From: Pseudovibrio axinellae
GTDB taxonomy: Bacteria; Pseudomonadota; Alphaproteobacteria; Rhizobiales; Stappiaceae
Assembly: GCF_900110875.1 (NCBI RefSeq)
Contig: NZ_FOFM01000001.1
Location: 992,001 to 1,056,000 of the forward strand
Direction of reading: 5' to 3'
Length of the DNA: 64,000 bases
Shown piece after piece: positions 51,905 to 61,310 of the stretch. Within the stretch, counting starts at the first letter, position 1; each line of letters begins with the position of its first letter. The position numbers and the translations under genes were made by a program. The notes under the pieces were generated by a model. That model saw only the letters and a list, made by a program, of their open reading frames with translations. It was not told where the DNA came from and did not search any database.

Positions 51905-54457
51905 GTGAAGGATCCAAAAAACAATTTTTCCATACAACTGCCTTTGAAAGGTATTGTTCAGGCTGTCACCGATCTGCCCGACCCTGTGTTTGCCGAAAAG
52001 ATGATGGGTGATGGTGTTGCGATCGACCCGACAGACAACGTTCTTTACGCTCCATTTTCTGGCCAAATCACTCAAATTCACAATTCACACCATGCCGTTA
52101 CATTGCAACAGGGTGATGTTGAACTGCTGATGCATATCGGCCTTGATACTGTTGCTTTGAAAGGCCGCGGCTTCGAATTGCACGTCGCTGAGGGAGATCA
52201 GGTCGAGCAAGGTCAACCACTTATCACCTTCGACGCCGACGTTATTGCCCGCGAATGTGTTTCCGTTCAGTCCGCTATTGTCATCACCAGCGGTCAGGAA
52301 ATCACAACAGTCGCTCCTCTCGGCGCCGTTCAGACAGACCTCAATCAGGTCGTCTTCACAGTCCCAAGCAGCAATGATCCTCAAGGCACCACCGCTCCGG
52401 CGCAGGAAACTGCCGCTGAGCCAACCGGCCCAGCCATCACCGGCTCCATCAAGATCCCCAACGCCACCGGCCTCCACGCCCGTCCAGCCGCCCGTTTGGC
52501 TGTTGAAGTGCGCAAAGCGGATGCAAAAGTTACCTTCACCGTCAACGGCAAAACCTGCAGCGGCTCTTCTGTCACTGGCATTATGTCATTGAAAACAAAG
52601 CTGGGTGACGAGCTTGAAATTGAAGCTGTTGGACCAGATGCACAGCAAGTGGTGGCCGACGTTATTGCTGCTGTGAAAGCAGGTCTTGGCGAGGAAATCA
52701 CCAGCTTCTCCGAGGCTCCCCATATAAAGGTCGAAGAAGAAGCCCCTCTGCTTCAGGTCAAATCCGGCGAAGATGGCGTTCTCATCGGCTTCACTGCTTC
52801 TCCGGGCCGCGCCATTGGTAAACTGGTCAAGCACAACCAAACCCTGCCAGAAGTCACCCGCGAAAGCATCGGGGCTGCGGAAGAACGTGCCGCATTCAAA
52901 GCTTCCGTCAAATCAAGCATCGCTGATTTACAAAGCATCATCGACCGCCTGACCAAGAACGATCAGCAAGACCTGGCAGAGGTCTTCAACGCCCATATTG
53001 AGTTGCTCTCCGACCCAGAACTCTCCGAAAAACCACTGGCAGATATCGCCAAGGGCCAAGGCGCTGCATGGAGCTGGAAGCTGGCTTATGAAGCCCAGGC
53101 CGAAACGCTTGCCAAGATGGATGACCCGCTGCTGGCCGGGCGTGCTGTCGATGTACGCGACATTGGCTTGCGGGTTATAAAGAAACTGCTTGGCGTGGAT
53201 GATGGCGGTGAAATTTTAGAGGAAGGCACGATCCTTCTTCAGGAAGACGTCACACCTTCCGAGATCGTTGCTCTGGACCTCACCAAAATTGTTGGTTTGT
53301 GCACCACCCATGGCGGCTCATCTTCTCACGCAGCTATCATCGCCCGCTCCAACGATCTGCCTTACCTCGTCAATGTGGAAGACGGAATGAAGGATCTGAA
53401 AGATGGTACTGTGCTTCTTTTGGATGCAAAGCGCGGCAAAATCAAAGTTTCTCCGACTGACGAAGAGCAAGCTGCCTTCACCAAAAAGATCGAAAACGCA
53501 GCTAAGCAAGCCGAAGAGTACCAGCGCGACGCCCACAAACCAGCAATCACCACGGATGGTTTTCAAATCGAGATCGCTGCCAATATCGGCAGTGTTGAAG
53601 ATGCTGAAAAAGCTGTTGTGGCCGGGGCGGAAGCTGTTGGTCTGCTGCGTTCTGAGTTCCTCTACATGGAGCGCCTCAACGAGCCAACTGAAGAAGAGCA
53701 GGCCGAAAAAATAGGCGCAATCCTTGAGGTTATGGGCAAAGAGCGCCCTGTCATCATCCGCACACTGGATGTGGGCGGCGACAAGCCTCTGCCATATCTG
53801 CCAATGCCACACGAAGAAAACCCGTTCCTGGGTGTTCGCGGTGTGCGTATCGGCATCGAACGTCCAAGCATCTTGCGCCGTCAGGTCCGCGCCATTCTCT
53901 CTCAGGCGCACAAAGGTCATGCACGCATCATGTACCCGATGATCAGTGCGCTGGATGAGCTTCGGGCGGTCAATGCTTTGGTGCGAGAAGAGCAAAAGAA
54001 CCTTGGTGTAGAGCACGTTGAAGTCGGCATCATGATTGAAGTGCCGTCCGCCGCCCTCATGGCCGACAAGCTGGCACAAGAAGTGGACTTCTTCTCCATC
54101 GGCACCAATGACCTGACCCAGTACGTCATGGCCATCGACCGCGGCCACCCGGGCCTTGCATCGCGTGCAGATGCGCTGCACCCAGCTGTGTTGCGCATGA
54201 TCGAACTCACCGTCAGAGCTGCCAATGATGCAGGCAAATGGGTCGGCGTGTGTGGCGGTCTGGCCAGTCAAATCGAGGCGGTGCCTGTTCTTATCGGCCT
54301 CGGCATCAAAGAGCTTTCGGTCAGCGTACCTGCTTTGCCGGAAGTGAAACACAAAGTTCGCACTGTATCTATGGAGGAGTCCTGCAAGCTCGCGCAAGCA
54401 GCTTTGGACTGTGCAGATACCAGTGATGTGAAAGACCTCCTCAAGTCACAGTCGTGA
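51905..54457 (+). CDS. PTS multiphosphoryl transfer protein: EIIA-HPr-EI fusion
   Basis: 850-residue cytoplasmic protein with three PTS modules in order. EIIA(Glc-type), about 1-150, with His77 in LLMHIGLDTV; HPr, about 180-265, with His191 in NATGLHARPAARL; Enzyme I, about 290-840, with His475 in THGGSSSHAAIIARS and C-terminal PEP-binding GTNDLTQYVMAIDRGHPGL and VCGGLAS. GTG start behind GGGAGA. Same architecture as NagF of GlcNAc PTS systems (Caulobacter, Xanthomonas-type clusters). It supplies all soluble phosphotransfer steps to the permease encoded next. Confidence 0.94.
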   Translation: MKDPKNNFSIQLPLKGIVQAVTDLPDPVFAEKMMGDGVAIDPTDNVLYAPFSGQITQIHNSHHAVTLQQGDVELLMHIGLDTVALKGRGFELHVAEGDQVEQGQPLITFDADVIARECVSVQSAIVITSGQEITTVAPLGAVQTDLNQVVFTVPSSNDPQGTTAPAQETAAEPTGPAITGSIKIPNATGLHARPAARLAVEVRKADAKVTFTVNGKTCSGSSVTGIMSLKTKLGDELEIEAVGPDAQQVVADVIAAVKAGLGEEITSFSEAPHIKVEEEAPLLQVKSGEDGVLIGFTASPGRAIGKLVKHNQTLPEVTRESIGAAEERAAFKASVKSSIADLQSIIDRLTKNDQQDLAEVFNAHIELLSDPELSEKPLADIAKGQGAAWSWKLAYEAQAETLAKMDDPLLAGRAVDVRDIGLRVIKKLLGVDDGGEILEEGTILLQEDVTPSEIVALDLTKIVGLCTTHGGSSSHAAIIARSNDLPYLVNVEDGMKDLKDGTVLLLDAKRGKIKVSPTDEEQAAFTKKIENAAKQAEEYQRDAHKPAITTDGFQIEIAANIGSVEDAEKAVVAGAEAVGLLRSEFLYMERLNEPTEEEQAEKIGAILEVMGKERPVIIRTLDVGGDKPLPYLPMPHEENPFLGVRGVRIGIERPSILRRQVRAILSQAHKGHARIMYPMISALDELRAVNALVREEQKNLGVEHVEVGIMIEVPSAALMADKLAQEVDFFSIGTNDLTQYVMAIDRGHPGLASRADALHPAVLRMIELTVRAANDAGKWVGVCGGLASQIEAVPVLIGLGIKELSVSVPALPEVKHKVRTVSMEESCKLAQAALDCADTSDVKDLLKSQS

Positions 54458-54558
54458 TCCAGGAGTAAATGTGGGAGTTGGTGTTCCTGACGGGAATGCC
54501 TAACAAAAGTCAGGGGGTATGGCGTGTTCGCACACCATACAACTCTGGGGGAAAAACA

Positions 54559-56268
54559 ATGAGTATATTCTCAAACGCATTTGGTGCCTTACAAAAGGTT
54601 GGTAAGTCGCTGATGCTTCCAGTATCGGTTCTTCCAGCTGCCGGTATCCTTCTTGGTGTCGGCGCGGCCGATCTGCCATTCATTCCGGAGTTCATCAACC
54701 ACCTGATGGCTCAGGCTGGCGGTTCAATCTTCGGCAACCTTCCTATCATCTTTGCAGTTGCTGTTGCGCTCGGCTTTGCCAAAAACGATGGTGTTGCTGG
54801 TCTTGCTGCGGTGGTCGGCTACGGTGTTTTGCTCGCAACAATGGGCGTTGTTGCCGAAACAATCGAGATGGAAACCAAGCCCATCCTCGGGATAACCTCC
54901 ATCGATACCGGCGTGTTCGGCGGCATTCTCGTGGGTGCGCTGGCTGCGTTCTTATTCAACCACTTCTACCGCATCAAACTGCCAGATTACCTGGGATTTT
55001 TTGCAGGCAAGCGATTTGTCCCAATCATCACTGCGTTTGCCTGTATTGGCTTAGGTGTTATTCTTGCGTTCGTATGGCCTCCAATCGGCGGCGCTATCAA
55101 CGCTTTCTCGCGTTGGGCAGCAGAAGAAAACCCAGAGTTGGCCTTCTTCATTTACGGCGTTATTGAACGTGGGCTGATCCCATTTGGTTTGCACCATATC
55201 TGGAACGTCCCATTCTTTTTCGAAGCCGGCTCTTACATTGACCCGGCGACCGGTGAAGCTGTGACTGGCGAAATTCAGCGTTACCTTGCGGGTGACCCGA
55301 CAGCTGGCAATATGGCTGGTGGCTACCTGTTCAAAATGTGGGGCCTGCCTGCTGCTGCACTTGCTATCTGGCATTGTGCCAAGCCTGAGAACCGCACCAT
55401 GGTTGGCGGCATCATGGTCTCTGCCGCGCTGACATCATTCTTGACCGGCATCACCGAGCCAATCGAATTTGCGTTCCTTTTCGTTGCGCCTATTCTTTAC
55501 GTTGCACACGCTCTGCTGGCAGGTGTTGGCTACTCCTTGATGATCATGCTCGGCATCAAACACGGTATGACGTTCTCACACGGCTTTATCGACTACGTCC
55601 TGCTGTATCCTTTATCCACGAACGGCTGGATGCTGATCGTGTTTGGTCTGGGCTATGCGGCATTGTACTATGCCGTGTTCCGTATTCTCATCGTCACACT
55701 GAACCTGAAGACCCCAGGGCGCGAAGCAAAGACTGAAACCTCTGCAGTCCTTGCAAGTGGCGACGAAGATGCAATGTCAGCAGCGCTCGTCAAAGCCTTT
55801 GGCGGTGCAGACAACATCACCAATCTGGATGCATGCATAACCCGCCTGCGTGTCAGCACTGTGGATGTTTCCAAGGTAGATGATGCTGCGTTGAAAGCAC
55901 TGGGCGCACGCGGCGTTATTCGTGTTGGCAATGGTGCTCAGGCGATCTTCGGAACGGCCTCTGAAAACCTGAAGACCGACATGGAGATCCACCTGCAAGG
56001 CGGCGGCGCTGCTGCAAAACCTGCTGCTGAGCAAGGCTTTAATGCCGAAGCGATCTTCACCCAGCTTGGCGGAAAAGCAAACGTGGTTGCGGCAGAAGCA
56101 GTTGCAAACACCCGTGTACGGGTTGAAGTGCGTGATATTGCAAGTGTTTCCATGTCAGACCTGTCCCAAGCGGGCATACAGGTCATGAAAGCAGGCGATA
56201 AAGCACTCCACCTCATCGTTGGCGACAAATACACCAAGCTCGCCAAGGATCTCTCTGGCCAGATTTAA
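54559..56268 (+). CDS. PTS permease EIICBB, N-acetylglucosamine/glucose type
   Basis: 569-residue permease from ATG 54559 (GGGGGA site); a frame open from 54469 is leader. EIIC is about residues 1-385 with about ten spans ([60 protein letters not shown]). The first EIIB domain carries phospho-acceptor Cys426 in [12 protein letters not shown] second EIIB-like domain follows (about 495-569) in which this position is Ala516 ([10 protein letters not shown]), so it cannot be phosphorylated there. No EIIA is attached; EIIA is on the preceding fusion. Sugar could be GlcNAc or glucose; the nagE-like pairing with an EIIA-HPr-EI fusion favours GlcNAc. Confidence 0.92.
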   Translation: MSIFSNAFGALQKVGKSLMLPVSVLPAAGILLGVGAADLPFIPEFINHLMAQAGGSIFGNLPIIFAVAVALGFAKNDGVAGLAAVVGYGVLLATMGVVAETIEMETKPILGITSIDTGVFGGILVGALAAFLFNHFYRIKLPDYLGFFAGKRFVPIITAFACIGLGVILAFVWPPIGGAINAFSRWAAEENPELAFFIYGVIERGLIPFGLHHIWNVPFFFEAGSYIDPATGEAVTGEIQRYLAGDPTAGNMAGGYLFKMWGLPAAALAIWHCAKPENRTMVGGIMVSAALTSFLTGITEPIEFAFLFVAPILYVAHALLAGVGYSLMIMLGIKHGMTFSHGFIDYVLLYPLSTNGWMLIVFGLGYAALYYAVFRILIVTLNLKTPGREAKTETSAVLASGDEDAMSAALVKAFGGADNITNLDACITRLRVSTVDVSKVDDAALKALGARGVIRVGNGAQAIFGTASENLKTDMEIHLQGGGAAAKPAAEQGFNAEAIFTQLGGKANVVAAEAVANTRVRVEVRDIASVSMSDLSQAGIQVMKAGDKALHLIVGDKYTKLAKDLSGQI

Positions 56269-56340
56269 CCGGACAGAGACATTAGGGCTTTTGGAGGTTG
56301 ACCTTCCTCCCTAAACCTTCAAGGGGTCCTAAGCCCTAAA

Positions 56341-56375
56341 AGCAGCACTCACCGCCCGGCGAGTGCTGCTTTTTG
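56341..56375 (+). terminator. Intrinsic terminator of the PTS operon
   Basis: AGCAGCACTC (56341-56350) and GAGTGCTGCT (56361-56370) form a perfect 10-base stem with a 10-base loop, followed by TTTTG. It lies 73 bases past the permease stop; AAAA before the stem makes it partly bidirectional for the convergent CYTH gene. Confidence 0.9.
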
Positions 56376-56386
56376 CTAAATCGGTG

Positions 56387-56980
56387 TTATGTCCGCTGAA
56401 GACCTTGCAGCATCGACCGGTAAGATTGGGTCTGAAGGGCCTGCTGTGAAAAATTGAACTCTTTTGCAAGCGCCTCCACCTCGTGTGCGTAGTCTTCCAA
56501 CTTACTGGTATCGTCCGTCATAATGGCGATCTCTGCAAAGGCACCCAGCTGAGGCAGCACATCCAGCGTGACATGGAATTTATCAAGGAAGTAGATATCG
56601 CGGCGCTTCTCCAGCCTCTCAATCTCCTCAAACCCCAGGGAGATGATCATGGCTTGCGCCTTCTCACCATCATGCAGGTCCATCGCAACACATTTATCAG
56701 GTCCCGGCCCCTTACTGATCCATAGGACCCGGCCAGACGGCTGCATTTGGCGCAGAACATGCTGCTGGTCGTTACTGGCAAGGCGCTTATCAGGCAGGTC
56801 ATAGAAAATATCCAGTTCCTGATTGCCAAGCGTGAATGGCATGGCTCCCTTCGCTTCCAGTTGAGTACGCAAAGCCTCCAGATCTGAGAGGGCGTATTTG
56901 CGTTCAACTTCATAAGCGCCGATAAAATGATCGCCGGGTTCACACAGCATACCTTTTGTTTGCAGGTCCGTTGTCACCAT
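56387..56980 (-). CDS. CYTH domain protein (class IV adenylate cyclase / triphosphatase-like)
   Basis: 197-residue tunnel-fold protein. The CYTH signature ExExK is Glu24-Val-Glu26-Arg-Lys28, and later charged strands (VLWISKGPGPDK, ERLEKRRDIYFLD, HVTLDVLPQLGAFAEIAIM) supply the expected tunnel residues. GGAGA precedes the ATG. The ERLEKRRDIYFLD and LGAFAEIE-type strands resemble CyaB; the activity could be adenylate cyclase, thiamine triphosphatase or inorganic triphosphatase. Convergent with the PTS operon across a shared terminator. Confidence 0.82.
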   Translation of the reverse strand: MVTTDLQTKGMLCEPGDHFIGAYEVERKYALSDLEALRTQLEAKGAMPFTLGNQELDIFYDLPDKRLASNDQQHVLRQMQPSGRVLWISKGPGPDKCVAMDLHDGEKAQAMIISLGFEEIERLEKRRDIYFLDKFHVTLDVLPQLGAFAEIAIMTDDTSKLEDYAHEVEALAKEFNFSQQALQTQSYRSMLQGLQRT

Positions 56981-57305
56981 CTCGAATCTCCATTCTTAGC
57001 ACGCTCATCGATCTATCATAGAAGCATGTGGTAGAGCGGGCATATCTTTAAGGGGCCACAAAAATCGACAGAGATTGTGTTCTCTTTGACCCCAGACACT
57101 GGCTCCCTCTGGCAAGGCTGAGACAATCGCAAACCCCCGATCCTTTCAAGAAAACGCTGATCATCGCAAATCAACGCACATAACAACGCAAGTGACGAGA
57201 CAGGCTTTAAGTCGTTCACCTTGCTTATGAAAATAAGTTCGCGCACTGCGTTCGAGTACGAGTTGATGCACAGGTAAACGATCAAATTCCAAGCTGTCAG
57301 ATTTT
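56981..57305. other. Intergenic region before the EamA exporter gene
   Basis: About 325 bases. No gene family is recognised on either strand; an open frame at 57016-57285 on the minus strand lacks a ribosome site and family features. Low-complexity and repeat signals are absent. Confidence 0.4.
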
Positions 57306-57348
57306 ATCTTGACGTCAAGATTAATTAATGTATCTTGATGTCAAGATA
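57306..57348. promoter_or_regulatory. Two tandem MarR-type palindromes upstream of the EamA exporter
   Basis: ATCTTGAC-GTCAAGAT (57306-57321) is a perfect 16-base palindrome. TATCTTGA-TG-TCAAGATA (57331-57348) is a near-perfect 18-base one with a single central mismatch. Centres are 26 bases apart, and the second ends 13 bases before the start codon. ATCTTGA/TCAAGAT half-sites are typical of MarR-family operators. No MarR gene lies in this window nearby. Confidence 0.8.
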
Positions 57349-57361
57349 AAAGGAACACAGC

Positions 57362-58252
57362 ATGAAACGCCAGTTTGATATAGCGCTGACAGCCATTGCC
57401 CCCCTTGTTTGGGGCAGTACTTATTATGTGACAAGCGAACACCTGCCTGCGGGCTATCCAATCACAATGGCGGCCTTGCGCGCATTGCCTGCCGGACTGC
57501 TTCTCCTTGTTTTTGCACGGCAATTGCCACGAGGTGCTTGGTGGGGACGTGTCTTTGTGCTGGGCGCTCTCAACTTCACCTTGTTCTGGACACTGCTTTT
57601 CGTTGCCGCCTACCGCTTGCCAGGAGGCATTGCCGCAACAGTCGGCGCAGTCCAACCGCTCATCGTCATTTTCCTGACCGCCCTCATCTTAAGGTCCCAT
57701 ATCAAGGCGACCGCAATTACAGCAGCAGTGATGGGAATTGGAGGCGTCGCCTTACTCGTATTCAGCGGCATCGGCGCACTAGACCCGATCGGACTGGCCG
57801 CAGGAATCGGCGGAGCCGCCTCTATGGGCGCTGGCACAGTGTTGACGCGTAAATGGCAACCCCCAGTGCCCCTGCTCACCTTTACCGCATGGCAACTGAC
57901 AGCAGGAGGTTTGTTGCTGGTGCCGCTTGCTGTTTTACTTGAGCCGCCACTGCCTCCAATGGATGCACAGAACATGCTCGGGATTACGTACCTTGCTCTC
58001 ATTGGGGCAGCGCTCACCTACATCCTGTGGTTCCGGGGCATCTCGCGAATTGAACCAAGTGCAGTATCCGCTCTCGGTTTTCTCAGCCCCCTGTCAGCCG
58101 TTGTCATCGGCTGGGTCGCACTTGGCCAAGCACTCACCTCTTGGCAGATCGCTGGGGCTGGCGTGGTCCTCGCCGCTGTCTGGCTCGGTCAATTCTCTGT
58201 ACGGATAACGCTTCCAGTCTCTCAAAAACCTGCAATTCAAACAAATAACTAA
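57362..58252 (+). CDS. EamA/DMT-family transporter
   Basis: 296-residue inner-membrane protein with two EamA repeats and about ten helices: IAPLVWGSTYYVTSEHLPAG and ALPAGLLLLVFARQL in the first half, GIGGAASMGAGTVLTRKW and ISRIEPSAVSALGFLSPLSAVV in the second. AAAGGA precedes the ATG. Related to the RhaT/YedA group of metabolite exporters. The tandem palindromes in its promoter suggest strong repression relieved by a small aromatic or oxidant. Followed 11 bases later by an NAD(P)-binding protein. Confidence 0.9.
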   Translation: MKRQFDIALTAIAPLVWGSTYYVTSEHLPAGYPITMAALRALPAGLLLLVFARQLPRGAWWGRVFVLGALNFTLFWTLLFVAAYRLPGGIAATVGAVQPLIVIFLTALILRSHIKATAITAAVMGIGGVALLVFSGIGALDPIGLAAGIGGAASMGAGTVLTRKWQPPVPLLTFTAWQLTAGGLLLVPLAVLLEPPLPPMDAQNMLGITYLALIGAALTYILWFRGISRIEPSAVSALGFLSPLSAVVIGWVALGQALTSWQIAGAGVVLAAVWLGQFSVRITLPVSQKPAIQTNN

Positions 58253-58263
58253 AGGAAAATCCC

Positions 58264-58905
58264 ATGAAAATTATCGTATTTGGAGCAACAGGCGACGTCG
58301 GTTCACGTGTGCTCACAGAAGCTATCGCCCAAGGCCATGATGTAACTGCAATGGTTAGAAACGAAGCCAGCCTGTCGAAACTGCCAGAAGCCGTCAAAGG
58401 GCGCATCGTCGACCTCACTGACACAGCAGCAGTTGCCGCATCCATGTCTGATCATGACGTGGCGATCAGTTCTCTTCGTACGCCAAGCGGCCGTGAAGGA
58501 GAAGTTGTGGCACTCACGCAATCTGTCCTTAACGCTGCTTCCCTTGTAAATATCCGAGTGATCATCGTGGGCGGCGCTGCCCGTTTACGCCTCCCAAACG
58601 GCAGTCCACACACAGTCTTGTCTGATCCGAACTTTCTACCTGAAAACGTAGTTCCGACCGCCAGAGCCTCGTTCGCTCAATTCGAAATTTGCAGCCGCAG
58701 CAGTGACGCTGACTGGACCTACGCCAGCCCCTCTGCCCTTCTGCGCCCAGGGGTACGCCGGGGAGAGTTCAGAGTTGGCACTGACACTCTTTTGGTTGAC
58801 GAAACCGGTAACTCGGAGATCTCAATGGAAGATTTCGCAGTGGCTCTGGTAGCAGAGGCGCAAAACGCACAGTTTAAACGCAGCTCATTCACCGTGGGCT
58901 ATTAG
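58264..58905 (+). CDS. NAD(P)H-binding protein, atypical SDR (YwnB/NmrA-like)
   Basis: 213 residues. The N-terminal Rossmann motif is KIIVFGATGDVGSRVLTEAI, with Arg in VRNEASL for NADP. VIIVGGAARL and ADWTYASPSALLRPG follow the YwnB/BLVRB group of atypical short-chain dehydrogenases, which lack the YxxxK pair. AAAGGAAAA site before ATG. It shares the EamA promoter, so may reduce or detoxify the compound that induces the operon. Substrate unknown. Confidence 0.85.
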   Translation: MKIIVFGATGDVGSRVLTEAIAQGHDVTAMVRNEASLSKLPEAVKGRIVDLTDTAAVAASMSDHDVAISSLRTPSGREGEVVALTQSVLNAASLVNIRVIIVGGAARLRLPNGSPHTVLSDPNFLPENVVPTARASFAQFEICSRSSDADWTYASPSALLRPGVRRGEFRVGTDTLLVDETGNSEISMEDFAVALVAEAQNAQFKRSSFTVGY

Positions 58906-58932
58906 CGCCAGCCTATCAACACTAACAAAAGG

Positions 58933-60243
58933 TCATAGCACTGCGATCCGCTCACTAAGCATTGCCAGACCACCCGCCTGACCGATGTTGCAGATGTCTT
59001 CCCATAGCATCGAACTGGCATTCACCCCTAAAAGCGTCATTGATTTTTTGCGAAGCCGCACTTCAATGGCGCTTGGGTCACTACCGCTTAGCACATCGTG
59101 CCGTGCCTCGTGTACCACACCGGCTGCGGTTACTGTGACTTCGGCGGCGGTATCAGAAACAGCCTCGTCAGCGATCACTGTCACCCGGTCTCGCAGTGCC
59201 ACTAGTTCAGGCTGCACACAGGTTGCATCGCTGTAAACATCAAGCGCAGCCGTATCCAGCCCGGCAAGGCTCATCGCAGCAGTCAGGCGATAGCTGAACT
59301 TCGCTTGCAGCCCGGTGGCAGGTTCAAATTGGTTACAAACAGAAAGCCAACGCGGGTGTGTGCGGATAGTAACGGCCTCAACCAATGCTGGTTCGAGCCC
59401 CCCTGCCTTCACCTTATGCAGCGCCTCCAGCATCGCGTGCAATCCATGGCAGCAGGCGTGGAATTTGTAGGAAATATTCGGGAACACCCACTGCTCGCCA
59501 ATTCCGTCCAATGCCTTAGCATCTGCCATGCCACTATGTGTTACGCCGAAGCCCTGTGTCCCCTCGATAGCCTCGACATTTGAACGTACCCCTGCCTCTG
59601 CAAGCAGCGCGCACGTCACACCAACCTCGGCGGCGAACCCCGCATTGAGCGGTTTCCCCATCGTACCAAACTGGTTCTTTAGGCCCGCAGCTCGGGTCGC
59701 AGTCAAGCTCAACGCCTGAATCATCTGATCTGTGCTGAGACCAAGGACACGCCCTGCTGCAGCGGTGGCTCCAAAAGCGCCCGAAGTCCCCGTCTGGTGA
59801 AACCCAGCTTCGTAGTGTGGCCGGCCAAGCCATGCACCTATGCGGCAGGCAGTTTCGAGCCCGACAGCCAGAGCTTTCAGCAACTGCGCGCCATCAATTC
59901 CGCGCACCTCCGCCATCGCCAAGGCCGCTGGGATGACGGCTACGCTGGGGTGGCCGATATGACCGAAATGCGTGTCATCATAATCAAGCGCGTGACTCGT
60001 AGCACCATTAGCAAGTGCTGCGGCACCCGGTGCGGCATAGCCACCACCAACCAGCGTCGCGCACGCCTGAGCAGGAGTGCTGCACAATGCTACGGCGCGG
60101 GCAGAGCGAGCAACAGGCTCTTCAATGGCGGCCAACGCAACCGTCGCCCAGTCAAAGAATGAGAAGCGCACGAAACGCTCCATTTGCGCGTCATCAGCAG
60201 GGTCGGCGGCAGCAAAGCCGCCGAGTATTTGTGTAAGTGTCAC
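58933..60243 (-). CDS. MmgE/PrpD-family protein
   Basis: 436 residues from GTG 60243, chosen because AGGAGA lies 6 bases before it; a frame open to 60390 adds 49 implausible residues. Seen: LANGATSHALDYDDTHFGHIGHPSVAV (active-site Asp/His region, residues about 75-102), FHQTGTSGAFGATAAAGRVLGL, and FKFHACC-like YKFHACCHGLHAMLEA. Family members are 2-methylcitrate dehydratase, cis-aconitate decarboxylase and isomerases of tricarboxylates or iminodisuccinate. Last gene of an operon with TRAP permease, CoA-transferase and nitronate monooxygenase-like enzyme, 37 bases after the latter. Confidence 0.87.
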   Translation of the reverse strand: MTLTQILGGFAAADPADDAQMERFVRFSFFDWATVALAAIEEPVARSARAVALCSTPAQACATLVGGGYAAPGAAALANGATSHALDYDDTHFGHIGHPSVAVIPAALAMAEVRGIDGAQLLKALAVGLETACRIGAWLGRPHYEAGFHQTGTSGAFGATAAAGRVLGLSTDQMIQALSLTATRAAGLKNQFGTMGKPLNAGFAAEVGVTCALLAEAGVRSNVEAIEGTQGFGVTHSGMADAKALDGIGEQWVFPNISYKFHACCHGLHAMLEALHKVKAGGLEPALVEAVTIRTHPRWLSVCNQFEPATGLQAKFSYRLTAAMSLAGLDTAALDVYSDATCVQPELVALRDRVTVIADEAVSDTAAEVTVTAAGVVHEARHDVLSGSDPSAIEVRLRKKSMTLLGVNASSMLWEDICNIGQAGGLAMLSERIAVL

Positions 60244-60280
60244 GTCCAATCTCCTAGAACAACATATATTGGTCTGGCCT

Positions 60281-61246
60281 TCATTCGCAAAGAGCCACAC
60301 GGGCCGCTTGGTACTCCTGCTCCAGCCGTGCCACGACCTTAGCGACAGGTTCCAGAGCCCGCGACTGGCCCACCGACTGCCCAGCTCCAAAAACCTGTGA
60401 CCATGCCTTAGGGCGACTGGGATCGTTTTTGGCTGTCATGCGACGCGGTTGTGCTAAGCGCGCCTCCTCCACGTTCACACCTGCCGCCTCGATGCTTGGC
60501 ACGAGGTAGTTAGCAGGGGTCCCTGAGAACAGAGGCGTATACATAATCTGGTCAGATCCAACCTCAACGACCATTTGCTTGTGGGCCTGGTCAGCGATAG
60601 CCTCTTCGGTCGGGATAAAAACCGTTCCCGCATATGCAAAATCACACCCCAGTGCCTGCGCTGCCAGAACGGAACGGCCATTGGACACCGCCCCTGAAAG
60701 TACCAGTGGCCCCTCCCAAAAGGCCCGCACCTCTTCAACCAGCGCGAAGGGGTTGAGCGTGCCTGCGTGCCCACCTGCCCCAGCACAGACTAAAATCAAC
60801 CCATCAACACCAGCGGCGACGGCACGTTGTGCATGACGCGCCTTGACCACGTCATGAAAGACCAAACCACCATAGCCATGCACCACTTCAACCACCTTGT
60901 CTGGCGCCGAGAGCGAGGTGATGACCAAAGGCACCTTGTGATGCGCGATGATTGCCAAGTCTTCGTCGAGGCGGGTGTTGTACTCGTTGACGATGAGATT
61001 GACGCCATATGGCGCGGTAGGTGTGCTGGTCTCCCTGCAATAGGCAGCAAGGCGGACCTCAATCTCTATCAGCCATTCGTCAAGTTGTGCCGCAGAGCGG
61101 ACGTTTAGCGCTGGAAAGGTCCCGATCACCCCGGCACAACATTGCCCCACAACCAGATCGATACCAGAGGCCAGGAACATTGGCGCGCCAATCAACGGCA
61201 GCTTTAACCCAGTTCTGAGTACATCTATGGGCCTTTCCGTGGTCAT
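60281..61246 (-). CDS. Nitronate monooxygenase-like FMN enzyme
   Basis: 321 residues from ATG 61246 (GGAG 6 bases upstream). TIM barrel with LPLIGAPMFLASGIDLVVGQ, GVDGLILVCAGAGGHAGTLN (flavin phosphate and catalytic His), GPLVLSGAVSNGRSVLAAQA and GCDFAYAGTVFIPTEEA. This is the 2-nitropropane dioxygenase/NMO family. In an operon without nitro-compound genes it may instead act as a reductase or dehydrogenase on an acyl or enone substrate. It follows the CoA-transferase genes by 64 bases. Confidence 0.86.
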   Translation of the reverse strand: MTTERPIDVLRTGLKLPLIGAPMFLASGIDLVVGQCCAGVIGTFPALNVRSAAQLDEWLIEIEVRLAAYCRETSTPTAPYGVNLIVNEYNTRLDEDLAIIAHHKVPLVITSLSAPDKVVEVVHGYGGLVFHDVVKARHAQRAVAAGVDGLILVCAGAGGHAGTLNPFALVEEVRAFWEGPLVLSGAVSNGRSVLAAQALGCDFAYAGTVFIPTEEAIADQAHKQMVVEVGSDQIMYTPLFSGTPANYLVPSIEAAGVNVEEARLAQPRRMTAKNDPSRPKAWSQVFGAGQSVGQSRALEPVAKVVARLEQEYQAARVALCE

Positions 61247-61310
61247 GTCATTCTCCGTTATCAGTGACGGCACAAATGCCAGCCTGCAGGCGCAATCTGG
61301 TGGGGATGGA

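Noticed and set aside
53318-54397. Long open frame of 359 codons on the minus strand inside the Enzyme I region of the PTS fusion
   Set aside because: It lies wholly opposite the well-supported PTS gene; its protein has no recognisable fold, and such frames arise from codon bias on the coding strand.
57016-57285. 89-codon minus-strand frame ahead of the EamA gene, considered as the missing MarR repressor
   Set aside because: It shows no winged-helix pattern, no ribosome site and unusual composition.
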